Source: Clitoria ternatea
Taxonomy: Eukaryota > Streptophyta > Magnoliopsida > Fabales > Fabaceae
DNA length: 64,000 nt
Direction of reading: 5' to 3'
NCBI GenBank assembly: GCA_037962975.1
Contig: CM075670.1
Span: forward strand, 82,401,501 to 82,465,500
Shown here: piece after piece, positions 11,421 to 23,404 of the stretch
Layout of the letters: each line of letters opens with the position of its first letter
How positions within the stretch are numbered: position 1 is the first letter of the stretch
Program-made: the position numbers and the translations under genes
The notes under the pieces: model-generated
What the model saw: the letters and a program-made list of their open reading frames with translations, nothing else
What the model was told of the DNA's origin: nothing
Databases searched by the model: none

Positions 11421-14171
11421 TGTAACATCCCAATTTTAAAGTTAAATGCCGAATGAAAAATAAACTATTAAGGTTTGATTTCAAAGTGAGAAGTTAATTG
11501 ATAATCATAATCGGATTAACTTAAGGAATAATGACAATTTAATTAAGGCATAGTTAGTGAAAGATGGCTATTTGTGATTGGTGAGTTATGTGAGTGGACT
11601 GCGACTCACGTTCTCCCATCCCACTTCCTTCTCTTCGCATGTATATATATATATACCCTGTATCACCGTGGATACTCATTCTTTTCCACTGCTGCATCCT
11701 CTCTTTTCTTCTTCCTTGTGTTTATCCTCTTTTCCCTTCCCCTGTTTTGCTCTTCGTTTCTGGAGAACGCAACAACGGTACCGAAGGAAGGTCAGAGTCC
11801 CCTTCAACTAGTGGAAGACGACCATTGAAGCAGAGGAAGAACAACTTCTCATCCCCGAGCCGATTTCAGAGTGCGACGGTGCGAAGGAGATCTGGACGAG
11901 TCAGATAGAGCGTCAGACCGAACGTTGAGAGCAGGAGAGCTACTTGAGTTCCTTTCCATAGGTAGGGGGCGCTTGCATGTCAAATGCATGGTCCATAAGC
12001 AGTACCGGATGAATGTATTGCTTTAAGTGTGTGCATGTGTTTGTGGCGATTGAATAATATGCATGATTGTTGATTTTGGATCCTGTGTGTAAGATAGTAG
12101 TTGTGCAATAATTGCATGTGATCCAGATGGTGGTAATGTAGCCTGTTAGCCTTGTTATAGACGAATGAAATGCATGGTCCTATCTCTGTTAACACTGTGA
12201 GAACATGAACATGTGATTGTTGGTTGATTTGTCAGACGATATTACCTTGACTGTCCGATTGCTATGCATGTTGTTATGGCTGGCAAAGTATATGTAACGA
12301 CTGTGTTGAATCTGTTCCTACTACGATGGTTGCGAAGGAGTATCAATTGAGTAATGATGCTTGTTGGTAAATGTATTAGCTGCATGTGTAAGAATGGGGT
12401 GACCCGTGGAAGGTCTAGAGCCCCAAGGGAATGGCTTCCAGCTACAGTCCTTGGATAGATCCTGTGAGAGCTCGTGGTAGCCGTAGGAGCTAGAGATGAG
12501 TCTCGAGACGTCAATGGGAGACCGGTACCAAACGGGAAGAGCTGATGGACGAGCGGCCAGTAGGAGGGAAACTGTAACTGAAAGTCATTACTTAAGTCAG
12601 ATCCGCAGGCATGCATGTAGATATGATGCTGATTAAGATAGTACGCATAGCATGTGTTGAGTATTATGGATGATTTCCTAATGTGTGGATGCATGTGTAC
12701 GTGTGAATAGAGATGAACTTTATGTAGTATGTATGTTATAGATATCATTCCGATTTGCATGGTCTTAGTTTAACCTGAATACGACTGAGTGAAAGTAAGT
12801 ATGCGTACTGACATTGATACCGAGTCTTTGGTTGTCATTTTGCATGTAAAAGCTCACCCCTACAGTGGTTATATTTTCAGTGAATATCCCTCGGAATGAA
12901 GGATGAAGAAGAGGCCGAGTGTAGAGTAGAGAAACCGAGCGCTATGGGATATATGTGTATCTGTAAATACTGTGTATAAGGTCTTGTTAAGCCTTGGCCG
13001 GCTCGTATTTTGATCTTAGTCCTTATATCTGAACTTGAACACCTTCGGGTAGTGAAAACATACTAATGCGTTGTAATACTTAATACGTCCTTATATATAT
13101 ATGTGTGTTGCGTGTTGTTCTATACTGTAGGTGATGTCCGAGTGGTAAATATAGGTGTATAAGTATACCTTCCGAGCGTAGGAGATCAGTGTGGCTATGG
13201 GTAGAAGCGGAGCTAAGTCATTGTTGGAGGAAAGGGAGATAATGAGTCATTCCGAGTGATGAGAGGTTGAATAATCCGAGCGATTGAAGTCGAATAGCCT
13301 AGAGTAGGAGTTGGTTCGAATCCCGTGAGTCACAATTATAAAATTTCATGAGTAGAGGATAATCAACGATTTCCGAGTGAGAATCCGCTGAGTGAGCAGT
13401 TCATCGACCAGGGAACGACACCTAAGACTCTAAGTGGACCCATTGTAATAGATTGGCAAGTAGCTAAAGAACCCGAGTGAGTCCTGGCTTAGTAGGAAAA
13501 TTAGAGCAGAAAATAATATGGTTACAAAATGAAAAGTAAGTAGAATGCCCCGAGTGGCGTAATGGATGTGGGAGTTATCCCGAGTGAGGAGTCTTCATAG
13601 ATTTCGAGTGAGTGACTTGGAAATCATTTTTGGGTTGCCAATGTATATGTATATGTAATCCGATCGAGTGGAGCCAGGGAGTGGGAATGCTGTCTAAATA
13701 GAACCGGTACGTATTAAGAGGAATCCGAGTGGGTTAAGAAGTGGATCTCCGCGAGTGAACCGTACGCTTAAACCGAGTGGAATGGCAGGATGCCGAGTGA
13801 ACTTTTCACTCCAGCGAACAAGGTGCTCGCTCCAGCGAGTGTGTTTCAGGAAGACTCTTGCGTGAGTATCGCTTAGGCGAATCATCACTCGCCCGAGCGA
13901 CTTGAGCTATTTCGCCCAAGCGTGTGGGGTCACGCTGAAGCAAGTGGACGTTGTTTGTGAGATTCGCCCAGGCGATGATGGGTTTCGCCGAACTGAATGG
14001 ATCGGTCAAGCATTATTCCTTCCACTGATTGTCGTGCGTCTGAAAGTTCTTATATTTCTCCCTTGCCTTCTTCTTCTTTTCTATATCGAGTGACCAGTGG
14101 TTGTTTGTATGAAAATCCTTCTTTCCCTGTTTTTTTGGGTTTAATTATTTATTAAAAATTAGGGTGTTACA
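11421..14171 (+). repeat. 3' LTR of the Tekay element
   Basis: This 2751-bp copy has TGTAACATCCC and GGTGTTACA ends. It holds one copy of the 45-bp unit that is doubled in the 5' LTR. It also carries extra sequence at about 13951-14055 containing TTCGCCCAGGCGA-type inverted motifs. The last base touches the GGTAA target duplication. Confidence 0.93.
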
Positions 14172-14176
14172 GGTAA

Positions 14177-14438
14177 TGTACAGAGGAAGCCAGGTATGCT
14201 CGAATTGGGAGTGAATGATGCAGTATTGGCTCAGCAAAAATTGTTGACCCAACAAATTGAAGCCATGAGCAAGCAATTAGAGAAACTTCAAATTGCTCAA
14301 GTAACATCACCATCCCCCGCTCAAGTGAAACAATGTATGCATTGCATGGGTGAACAACCATGTGGTTATTGTGCCCCTGACGGAAATGAGCAAGAGCAAG
14401 CCAATTTTTTGAACCATCAAAGAATACCATTGGGTAAC
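14177..14438 (+). pseudogene. gag: Athila-like gag, middle segment
   Basis: This continues the host gag after the Tekay element: GMLELGVNDAVLAQQKLLTQQIEAM, then a Cys-rich CMHC...CGYC nucleocapsid-like block (14334-14375) and NFLNHQR. The same arrangement (LELEAQDAYLAQSKLMTQ, then a CDFCGGDH knuckle) is present in the Athila at 21599-35247. It stays in frame and is cut at 14438 by the minus-strand element, whose GTAAC target duplication ends here. It resumes at 42824. Confidence 0.88.
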
Positions 14439-16195
14439 TGATGATGTATTTTTCATATATTAGAATGAAGAGTTCAATGAAAGAGAATCAAGTTTGTATA
14501 ATATGAACTCAATGTAATGCTTGTGCCAAGTTTAAACACAGAAGTTGTAATATAGTATAGTTGTCGTTCCACTAGGGAGGTGTTAGAATGAAGATCTTAG
14601 TTTTGAATTGATTAGGCAGAAGGTTTTTAGTTTGTTTTGTTGTGAATGATGTTGAATGAAAAAGTGAATAACTAACAGAGAATCAAATTTGTAAAAGATA
14701 CAGTGAATGGGTTTTGAGAGAAATCAATTTTGTAAAACAGGGATTGGTTTCATCACTTCTTCACCTTCTGTAAGCTGCATAAGTTTTTATATAAGTAAAT
14801 TGAAAAGATAATTTCTATGTCATAATCACAGTCATTTGTATCGATCCCTCGACTACAAAATTCATAAGAATGATTTCAAACCGCTGATCCCTCAGTCACT
14901 TTGAAATCATCCCAGCATTATCGATCGATTGTTTTGACGTTTATTGCGTTAGATGCCATCCCTGGCTACCTACTCACAATAAGTATTTCTTTCAGATCTG
15001 CTTTCAAAAGTCACTTCCCAGCATACTTGAGAAAACTTAAAACAAGAAAATAGTGATCAAGTACTTTCAGGCATTAAACACAGATGGAAATACAGAAACT
15101 TATCAAATCTCATTACTAAATAAAAACTTACAACAACATTACTTCAGTGTTGAATGGATTACAGCCAATCCCATAAGGGAGTTTAGTTACTCATGCTTTG
15201 CATTTTCACCTTCAAAATATGAATACAGAAAATAATGGAAAAGTTTGGATTGTGAAGGAATACAGAGGATGAATCTGATGTTGTTTGCAGCTTGATTTAT
15301 AGAGGTTATGCTCTAGCTTCCCATGCCCACTTGCGTAGAACCCATGAAGCATCTTTCAGAGACTTGTAGAAACACAAGAAAGCGGGTGAGTTGGCATCAC
15401 ATCATTGGTGAATAAAGAATTAAGAGACCCATGTTGTATGAGTCACGCTTGAGCTTACTGGTCACGCTCAAGCGTGAAAGGTTCTGATGTTCAGTGATAG
15501 TCTCACGCTCAAGCTAACTTAACCACGCTTAAGCGTGGTCTTCCTTTGTTTAGTATGCTTGTTCCACGCTTGATCCATGTTGGTTCCTCGCTCAGGCGTG
15601 CTCGGCTTATGCTTTGCTATCCATTAGTCACGCTTAAGCGTGGAATGCCGACGCTCAAGCGTTCTTCTTGTTAGACCGTGTATAATCCTTACTTAATTCA
15701 CGCTCACTCCATGCTTAATCCACGCTTAGGCTTTTATTTTTATCATTCCACGCTTAAGCGCCTAGTGTTCACGCTCAAGCATGAGAGGTCCTGATGCTCT
15801 CCAATTTGTTCAAGCTTAAGCTTGCTAGCTTGGTTGTTCAAGCTTAAGCTTGCTGTCTTCAAATGCTCCCAATCACGCTTAAGCTTGCTCTTTCACGCTT
15901 AAGCTTGCCCTTTCACGCTTAAGCTTGCCCTTTCACGCTTAAGCTTGCCTGCTCAAGCTTAAGCTTGATTTTTCACGCTTAAGCTTGCCTGCTCAAGCTT
16001 AAGCTTGCCTTGCTTTCTTGTTGAATTTCCTGCAACTTTTCCAAGAGTTTTAACACAATATTTCTTTTATACATCTATCCATCACTACTTAAAAGATTCA
16101 TGCTCATTTCCTTCAATAATTCATTAATTTAGCTCAAGTCTTTACAAAATTAGTTCAAATGAGTCATGAAATCAATGCTTAATCAACACTTATCA
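14439..16195 (-). repeat. 3' LTR (left) of the minus-strand gag-pro element
   Basis: This 1757-bp copy is intact. A minus-strand TATA-like TATAAA lies at 15296-15301. The upstream U3 part (15440-16015) is packed with CGCTTAAGCG-type palindromes. Its inner edge is followed by CTCCCCAACCTAG, the reversed polypurine tract (GGTTGGGGAG). Confidence 0.93.
15446..16015. repeat. Palindrome cluster in U3 of the minus-strand gag-pro LTR
   Basis: Many short palindromes share the core GCTTAAGC or GCTCAAGC. ACCACGCTTAAGCGTGGT (15522-15539) is a perfect 18-bp palindrome. TCAAGCTTAAGCTTGA-type copies occur from about 15810. From about 15885 a 20-bp unit, TTTCACGCTTAAGCTTGCCC, repeats in tandem three times with close relatives after it. 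The matching cluster in the other LTR is at 42093-42640. Confidence 0.88.
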
Positions 16196-17407
16196 AACTC
16201 TCCCCAACCTAGATTTTTGCTTGCCCTCAAGAAAAAGAAGTTTTTGAAGGGAAATCAAGCATTCAATAAGATCAGATTCAGTTGCAGACAAAATTTTAAA
16301 AGACAATAATCTCAATTTAACTTAAGGCAAATAGCATCCTTAATACCAATCCCTTTGAATTACAATGCACCACTCAATTTTTCACAAGGCAAGTAACCAA
16401 TTAAGAATAAGGAACTCTCATTATTTCTCACCAGGTGTGTCGTACATTCATCATAAGAACTGCCTAATTAACATTGCCAGTCATTTCCAATCAAAATCAA
16501 ATCATAAGAGCAGTAAGGATCAAAAGGTCTTTTAAGGTTGTAATGAGGCTGGGCTAAACAAGAATTCTTGGTTTTTCTTTGAGTTCAAAAATGCATGCAT
16601 AAGGAAGAGTATAAATTATGAAACTTTTCAAAGTTTATGAGGTTTCTTCCTTTTTGAGCTACAGAATTCTTTCTTTCTCTTTTTCTAGTTCTCTAATTCT
16701 GTTTGAATCTCTGGAGAACTTATTGTTTTTAGCATTCTTTTTTTTTTTTGCCTCTGTTTCTTTCATGACCCTTTTGGACAAAACTATTTTATGCTCTTAT
16801 CAAATTTAAGCATGCTGATGAGGTAGGATTTTTATTTCTCATGCTTGGGTTAGGGTGTTTTTATAGAATAAAATTTTTGCTCAAAAGTGGGCTACCAAGG
16901 AATAGGGCATACTTTAGGGTAGCTTTTTGGCTCTGGGATATTTTATTTTCAAAATTGCCTTTATCCTTTCCTTGCTTAATTTCTTATGAAAAAAATGCTA
17001 ATCAGAAAATTAGGCAATACAAACTTAGCAAATTCTAATGAGACTCTTAGTGTTTAAATTTCTCCCTTCTCACTGGTTTATAAGGCATACTTCCATAGTC
17101 TAAAGGGGTTTCAAGCATGCAAACAAATTTTAATGGTTCATTTCCTTCATTTTCATGGTCTTAAATCAGTTAATTTGCCTTCTCAAAACTAATGTTATTG
17201 CCTCAAAATGATTTCTAACTCAAACAAAAATTGTAAATCCTGGTTGGGTTTTTCAAAACCTTTTTATTTTTTGTGTTAAGCATGTGACTTTGCATCAAAA
17301 CAATCAACCCAAAAGCATGAAAATTTTAAAAATTTTCAAAGTATGCTGTAGTAAGAAAACCAACTCAAAGTAAACTAAAGCAATTAAAAACTAAAGCAGT
17401 AAACTCA
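16196..17407. other. Non-coding 3' region of the minus-strand gag-pro element
   Basis: No gene is seen. On the minus strand this is the stretch between the ORF2 relic and the 3' LTR. It has the polypurine tract at 16196-16210, a weak CTTG/CAAG stem at 16220-16231, and T-rich runs (for example 16738-16750). Open frames at 16618-17038 are AT-rich shadows. Confidence 0.6.
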
Positions 17408-17650
17408 TCACTCATCCTTAGAAGAGTCATCCTCTGTCTCCTGTTCCCTTACTGAAGGCCCTTTTGAGGAGGGTCCTGGTCCAGCCTATGAAGTCTCACC
17501 CCTCCTAAGAAAAAAGGCCTGTCCCCAGGCTAAACAATATGGGCTGCAAACTTGCTTCCAATGAGAAAGCTCAATGTAAAAGAAAACATACTGCACCATG
17601 AGTGAATTGAGAAATGTAATGCAGTTATAATGCTCAATAAAAACTCATAG
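17408..17650 (-). pseudogene. C-terminal relic of an Athila-type second ORF
   Basis: Read from 17650 to the stop at 17408-17410, one frame gives a plausible protein tail with LSHWKQVCSPYCLAWGQAFFLRRG, broken by one TAG where Gln fits, and ending in a Ser/Asp/Glu-rich tail (ETEDDSSKDE). It sits where ORF2 lies in the other Athila-type elements. The start and the middle of the ORF are missing. Homology to the ORF2 at 45103 is assumed from position, not shown. Confidence 0.35.
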
Positions 17651-17739
17651 AGAGAAGGGAGTTACGTTTTTTTTTTGAACTTTTAAAATAATGGGGATAA
17701 TGGCCTGTCATGATTTGAATTTATAGAAGGAGGGTCAGT

Positions 17740-18385
17740 TTTTAGATCTCACGCTTAAGCGTGGATATGTCACGCTTGAACGTGAAGGAAACAGAATGTC
17801 TTTTGAAGATTACGCTTGAACCTATGCTTGGGCGTACCCCTTGGTGTTATTGTTATTCTTCCTCGTTTAAGCGAGGCTGATTACGCTTGAGCGTAAGCTT
17901 CCTAGCCAGGTCTTTTTAAGTATGAGCTTTAAGCTTGGGGTATTTCGCTTAAGCGAGCAAGCCACTGATACTAAAAGAATCCCACGTTTGGGCGTAAAAA
18001 CACACGTTTGAGCGCTCTCGGGTTTTGAAAAACTGGGTGTTCTTTTGTTTCAAGACTTGCGCTCAAGCTTGGGTGGGGCGCTCAAGCGCGCAGTGCCCCC
18101 TGATACTTTGAATAATTCTCGCTTGAGCTAGGATAATCAATCTTGAGCGTGATTCAAAATAGAATGGTACTTACCTTGCCACGCTTGAGCGTGGTTTCTT
18201 GTGCTTGGCTACCTGATTACTTGCGCCTGAGCGTGATAAGTCATGCTGGAGTGTGAACATACCTGATGGTTATTTTCCATCCTCGCTTAAGCTTTGAAAT
18301 CATTCACTTGAGCGAATTTAAGTCAGAATCAAAAAGTGAAGTTCCTAGCCTGATCTTGGTAAGTTACACTTGAGCGTGTTTGCTT
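17740..18385. repeat. Dispersed ACGCTTGAGCGT-type inverted motifs in the internal spacer
   Basis: About fifteen degenerate copies of CGCTTGAGCG, CGCTTAAGCG and relatives lie between gag-pro and the ORF2 relic, for example ATCTCACGCTTAAGCGTGGA near 17745 and CCACGCTTGAGCGTGG near 18180. No open frame explains them. This lies inside the element body, so the motif is not limited to the LTR. Confidence 0.75.
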
Positions 18386-18553
18386 GACTTTTGCTGTAAC
18401 TTGTCCTTTGTTCCTCGTTGAACTTGGCACTTATCATTCGGATAATGAGTGGGATGAATTTGATGAGCTGCTTGAAAAATAAAAGAAAAATTCAATCTTA
18501 GGATAAAATTTACTTAAAGTAAAATCAACAAGATGAAAAGAAAACATAAAAGA

Positions 18554-18580
18554 TTGGGTTGCCTCCCAATAAGCGCTTGT
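18554..18580 (-). other. Conserved post-protease box GCGCTT...TTGGGAGGCAACC
   Basis: On the minus strand AAGCGCTTATTGGGAGGCAA lies about 90 bases after the protease stop. The same box follows the last gag-pro or pol stop at 43942-43962 and at 27855-27880. Confidence 0.75.
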
Positions 18581-18669
18581 TTAACGTCATTAGCTTGACG
18601 CCTGATAGATTTTTCAATATGGATCATGGAGCTGGTGGATGAGAGTGTTGAGTTTTTCCACCTCCTTGC

Positions 18670-19272
18670 CTAAGTCAGGCCTTGGCTTTCTTCCATTCTG
18701 TTTTCAAGTACACCTTCAATAGCAAAATCAGCTTTTTCTTTTTGCACTCGAATTTTTACTTTTCTGTCATCCACATCTATGATGACTTTGGCTGCTTTCA
18801 AGAATGGTCTCCCCAGTATTAGAGGGACTTCAGAATCTTCCTCCATATCTATGACAACAAAGTTCTCATGAAATTTAAATTTATCAACTTTGACCTCAAT
18901 ATTTTCAGCAATACCATAAGGGGTTTTTATTGATTGATCTTCCATTTTTAAAGTCATGTTTATTGGCTTTACTGAAAAATCCCCTATCCTTTTAAGTGTG
19001 GATAATGGCATCAAGTTTACACTAGCACCAAGATCTAATAAAGCTTTACTTTTTGAAAGATTTCCAATAGTGACAGGAATAGAAAAACTCCCTGGATCTT
19101 TGGTGTTATAAGGTACTGCTTCAGAGATGATAGTATCATGTCCATCTTCTTCCTCAGTTATTTCCTCAGTCAGTGTGCTCACAGCCTTGCAATGCTCTAT
19201 TGGGTTTGTTTCAGTGTTTACTCTATACTGAGGCTTCTGTTTCTCAGCAAGTTGTCGGGCTAGTTGTCCCAA
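18670..19272 (-). pseudogene. pro: Aspartic protease of the minus-strand gag-pro element
   Basis: This is the retroviral-type aspartic protease that would process gag. Motifs: DPGSFSIPVTIG, the active site ALLDLGASVNLMPLS (DLGA instead of DSGA, common in Athila), a flap-side block, and IPLILGRPFL-like PLILGRPFLKAAK. It is continuous with gag: the codon at 19270-19272 is TAA where Gln is expected. After the protease the frame ends at 18670 in MEESQGLT with no RT. The Athila at 21599-35247 instead runs on into RT, so pol is lost here or was never present. Confidence 0.88.
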
Positions 19273-20555
19273 TTATGTTTCCAAATTCCTGAGTGATGCC
19301 TCATTGTTCTTTTGACTTGCTAAAGAAGTTTGCATAAATTTTTCTAAGGTGTCCTCTAATCTAGAAGTTCTCTCCACCAAAGAAGCACCATTATTTTGAT
19401 ATGGTTTATTTGAAGAGCTGGGCTCTTGCTTCCATCCTTGGCCTTGGTTTTGGTTACTTCTCCATCCCTGAAATGGTTGGTTAGAAAAATTTGAATTGAA
19501 ATTACCAGACCTTCCTTGGTTGTTCATGAAGTACATAGTTGCTTCTTGTGAGCCATAGTTCTCATTGAGATGATCTCCTCCATAAAAGTTACATGTTGTA
19601 GGTATTTGTTGTTGCCCTGGTTGTGATGATTGTACTACATGTAATTGTTGTGGAAGATTGGATATCTTTTTGGTCAATGCTTCTAATTGTTGGGTCAGAA
19701 TTTTATTCTGTGCTAAAATAGCATTTATAGTGTTTAAGTCAAGGACTCCTTTCTTTTGAACTTGCTGACGATCATGTTGAGCTTGGTAGTCTGTTGAGGA
19801 TAAAGCTTCTATTATCCTTGTGGCTTGGTCAGCATCCACTGTCATCATTGTTCCTCCTGCTGCTGCATCTAAAATCATTTTAGTGTCAGCCCTTAAACCA
19901 CTGTAAAAAATATTAAGCTGTGCAATATCTTCAAGTCCATGGTTTGGGCATTTTCTAAGCAGTGATTTAAAGCGTTCCCATGCCTCACAAAAAGGTTCAT
20001 CTTGGCCTTGTCTAAATGTTGTAATATCTGATTTGGCCTTGATGAATCTAGATGGAGGAAAGAACCTTTGTAGAAATTTTTCTTCAACTATGTTCCAGCT
20101 ATTCAAACTTTGATTTGGATGAGATTGTAACCACTCCTTTTTCCTACTAAAGAGAAAGGAAATAGTCTTAAATATGCAGCATCAATAACATCTTGGTTAA
20201 ATCCCATGGTTCCAACCAATTCATAGAATGTGGCTAAGAGAGTATACGGATCTTCACTTGACATTCCAGTAAATTGGTGTGAACTAATGAAACTAAGAAA
20301 TGCTGGTTTCATTTCTAGTGCTCTGACAGTGTTTGGAACTGCAATGCTTGAGAAATGTCTTGGCCCTTGTTGTAAAGCATAGTCTCCAAGTGTTCTCCTT
20401 GGTGGGTTTTGATTGTTGCTGTTGACATCCATTGTATCAGAGGAAGTTTGTCCTACGTGGAAGTTCTGCTTGGCTTTCTTGATTTTCTTGAGGAACCTAT
20501 CTATCTCTGGATCAAATGCAAGTTGTTCTTTTGTACCCTGTCCTTTCAAGATCAT
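19273..20555 (-). pseudogene. gag: gag of the minus-strand gag-pro element
   Basis: The start is ATG at 20555 (MILKGQG...FDPEIDRFL), similar in layout to the other Athila gags here. The capsid part includes SSEDPYTLLATFYELV, then, in another frame, NIVEEKFLQRFFPPSRF and EAWERFKSLLRKCPNHG. The Cys-His part (CNFYGGDHLNENYG near 19580) has lost its second cysteine. The C-terminus has a Gln/Asn-rich stretch and a LVERTSRLEDTLEKFMQ coiled-coil-like segment. A single missing base in an A-run near 20147 causes the only frameshift. The 1886-nt length from here to 18670 is one base short of a multiple of three. Confidence 0.88.
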
Positions 20556-20672
20556 AAATCAAGTACTCAAAATAGCAAAGTTACTACACAAAAAAAATAA
20601 AAACAAATTGAAAACAAATTTATTTACACTGTCTTGTCAATTCAATGCTAAAATATTCAAACTTAAATCACC

Positions 20673-20690
20673 TCCCCGGCTGCGGCGTCA
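20673..20690 (-). promoter_or_regulatory. Degenerate tRNA-Asp primer site
   Basis: The reverse complement TGACGCCGCAGCCGGGGA differs at three positions from the Asp-type site TGGCGCCGTTGCCGGGGA. It lies 5 bases from the LTR edge at 20696. Confidence 0.75.
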
Positions 20691-20695
20691 AAACT

Positions 20696-21598
20696 TGATG
20701 ATGTTATTTTTCATATATTGGAATGAAGAGTTCAATGAAAGAGAATCAAGTTTGTATAATATGAACTCAATGTAATGCTTGTGCCAAGTTTAAACACAGA
20801 AGTTGTAATATAGTATAGTTGTCGTTCCACTAGGGAGGTGTTAGAATGAAGATCTTAGTTTTGAATTGATTAGGCAGAAGGTTTTTAGTTTGTTTTGTTG
20901 TGAATGATGTTGAATGAAAAAGTGAATAACTAACAGAGAATCAAATTTGTAAAAGATACAGTGAATGGGTTTTGAGAGAAATCAATTTTGTAAAACAGGG
21001 ATTGGTTTCATCACTTCTTCACCTTCTGTAAGCTGCATAAGTTTTTATATAAGTAAATTGAAAAGATAATTTCTATGTCATAATCACAGTCATTTGTATC
21101 GATCCCTCGACTACAAAATTCATAAGAATGATTTCAAACCGCTGATCCCTCAGTCACTTTGAAATCATCCCAGCATTATCGATCGATTGTTTTGACGTTT
21201 ATTGCGTTAGATGCCATCCCTGGCTACCTACTCACAATAAGTATTTCTTTCAGATCTGCTTTCAAAAGTCACTTCCCAGCATACTTGAGAAAACTTAAAA
21301 CAAGAAAATAGTGATCAAGTACTTTCAGGCATTAAACGTAGAAGGAAATATAGAAACTTATCAAATCTCATTACTAAATAAAAACTTACAACAACATTAC
21401 TTCAGTGTTGAATGGATTACAGCCAAACCCATAAGGGAGTTTAGTTACTCATGCTTTGCATTTTCACCTTCAAAATATGAATACAGAAAATAATGGAAAA
21501 GTTTGGATTGTGAAGGAAATACAGAGGATGAATCTGATGTTGTTTACAGCTTGATTTATAGAGGTTATGCTCTAGCTTCCCATGCCCACTTGCGTAGA
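20696..21598 (-). repeat. 5' LTR (right) of the gag-pro element, first piece
   Basis: It matches 14439-15342 closely. It is cut at 21598 by the Athila element and resumes at 35253 after the duplicated GTAGA. Confidence 0.92.
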
Positions 21599-23404
21599 TG
21601 ATGCTAAAATCCTGAGCCATTAACTTGGTGGTGAAAATCTTAGTAAAACAAAATATGACTCTCGGATTTACACTTATGGCAAGCGCACCACTCGTTAAAA
21701 TTGTAATATATTTGATCGTCTCACAGGGATTGTGTGGTAATTACCACAATCTTAGACGAGTACAAGCTGAACCAACACAAAATACAGGTAGTTCATTCGG
21801 TTTTTATGATTTTAATGTTTTCTAGTTATTTTTGTATTTTCAGAAATAGAGTTAAGGTGAAATATGAAAAGTGATTAAAAAAAAAACAGGTCAGGATTGC
21901 TTCGGCTCACAATTTCCTCAAGAAACATGCAATGGAAGTATAATCGAACTTCACAATCTAGAGGACAATCCGCTTGTGGTTATTCCCTAATTCCTTAGGT
22001 GAAAAACACTAATCCTTAAGCAATGAACCTTAATTCCTTAAGTGCTCAATTAACCTAAGAATCTAATGCGAAATTGGAGGTTGAACTCTAACTATTCACC
22101 TAAATTGATTAGGCCTGAACTAGTTAGAAAGCTGGAAGTTACCTAAGCTTCAACCATGATTCCTCACTAGCGAAGTTCTTCATCAGTTCTGGATTTGTCA
22201 ATCCAGTAATTCTGCTCCACTCCTCAGCTTGTTCGCCTCAGGATCTAGAAGTCGATCTCCCTGCTCACAGCTTTAAGACTCCATTGCTAACCTTCGCAAT
22301 CCCAACCTTAGGGATTTAGAACTCCATTGACTTCGGTTCCATCGAAGGATTGTGGAACATCATGGAGGAGAGGATTAGAGAGAGAAAAATGTGTAGTGAG
22401 ATGTTTGAAGTGTTTAATGAATGTTGTTCTCTGTTCTGTTATGTCGTGTCTGTGTATATTTACAGAATATGTACAACCTATATATATGTTTCTACCTAAC
22501 TAACTAACTTAACTGATAACTTAGAAAACTTAAGTTAACGTCTAAACTAACTAATTACATAGCTTACAGAATAATTAACTAATTACAGATCAGCTCCTAA
22601 CAGATTCCAGCTCATCCTTAGCTAGTCACAGCACAACGCCTGCTAATAACAGCTCACTACTTAAGTTACTAAGGTGCAGTAGGAGAGACAGCAGCATGAA
22701 ATTACATCGGTGTCGAGTGTGTTATTGGAGGAAAGGAACAATGTTTAAGTTACTGCCTCTATGCTTCAGCAAACTGGGTTCTCGCTTGAGCTGGTTTAAA
22801 CTCTCGCTTGAGCGAGTTTGGATTTGCACTGCAGTGTTGTTTTCTCGCTTAAGCGCTATGGCGAAGCTTGGGTGAGTTCGGTTCTTTGAAGTTACGCTTG
22901 AGCGCGTTCGGCTCTTGCTAGAGCGGATTGATAAATGAATCAGTGTTCTAAAGTTGACTCTCGGGTTCTCATGTAGTATCCGGTTCCCTGTTCTCTTTTG
23001 GAGTCGGTCTCTTGGGAGTCTTTCTAAGTCGGGCTTTTGTTAATTCCTTTCGGTCAAGCCTTTGAAGTCTTGCCCAGTCGGTCTTGTGGACTCCTTTCAG
23101 TCGGATTTACGAATTTTCACTCGGATTTGTCCTCTTCTCTCGAGTACGCCCTGTTCCTGCACCAAAAATCAACTAATTGCCTAGCATTTGTATGCTGGCT
23201 GCTTATTAAATTAATAAATATTAATAAACTCTTAATTTATTAATGTTTTTAACCATTTTCTTCTATAAATAAAACACTTTTGCAATATTTACATAATTTA
23301 TAAATTATTATCAATTAATTGAATAATAAGGCTAAACTAATCACTTACACAACGAATTAATTCCAATAAAAGGCAGAGTAATTAAGTCTTTTCAAGACTT
23401 ATCA
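21599..23404 (-). repeat. 3' LTR (left) of the Athila element
   Basis: This 1806-bp copy has a minus-strand TATA-like TATATATAGG at 22477-22487. CTCGCTTGAGCGAG-type palindromes lie upstream of it at 22780-22925 (for example 22803-22816). A GTCGGATTT/CTCGGATTT cluster lies at 23000-23150. Confidence 0.93.

Larger units (their letters stand above)
3974..14171 (+). mobile_element. Tekay-lineage chromovirus (Ty3/gypsy), full length
   Basis: A complete element of 10,198 bp with perfect 5-bp target duplication GGTAA (3969-3973 and 14172-14176). LTRs of 2701 and 2751 bp begin TGTAACATCCC and end GGTGTTACA. It has an iMet primer site (6678-6689), gag-pol in order gag, protease, RT, RNase H, integrase, chromodomain, and a polypurine tract at 11404-11420. 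It is inserted within the gag frame of the Athila-like host. At least seven in-frame stops and two one-base deletions make it non-coding today. Confidence 0.95.

Noticed and set aside
15446..16015. Regularly spaced short palindromes that could suggest a CRISPR array
   Set aside because: Units and spacers are irregular, spacers are not unique protospacer-like sequences, the setting is a plant LTR, and no cas gene exists.
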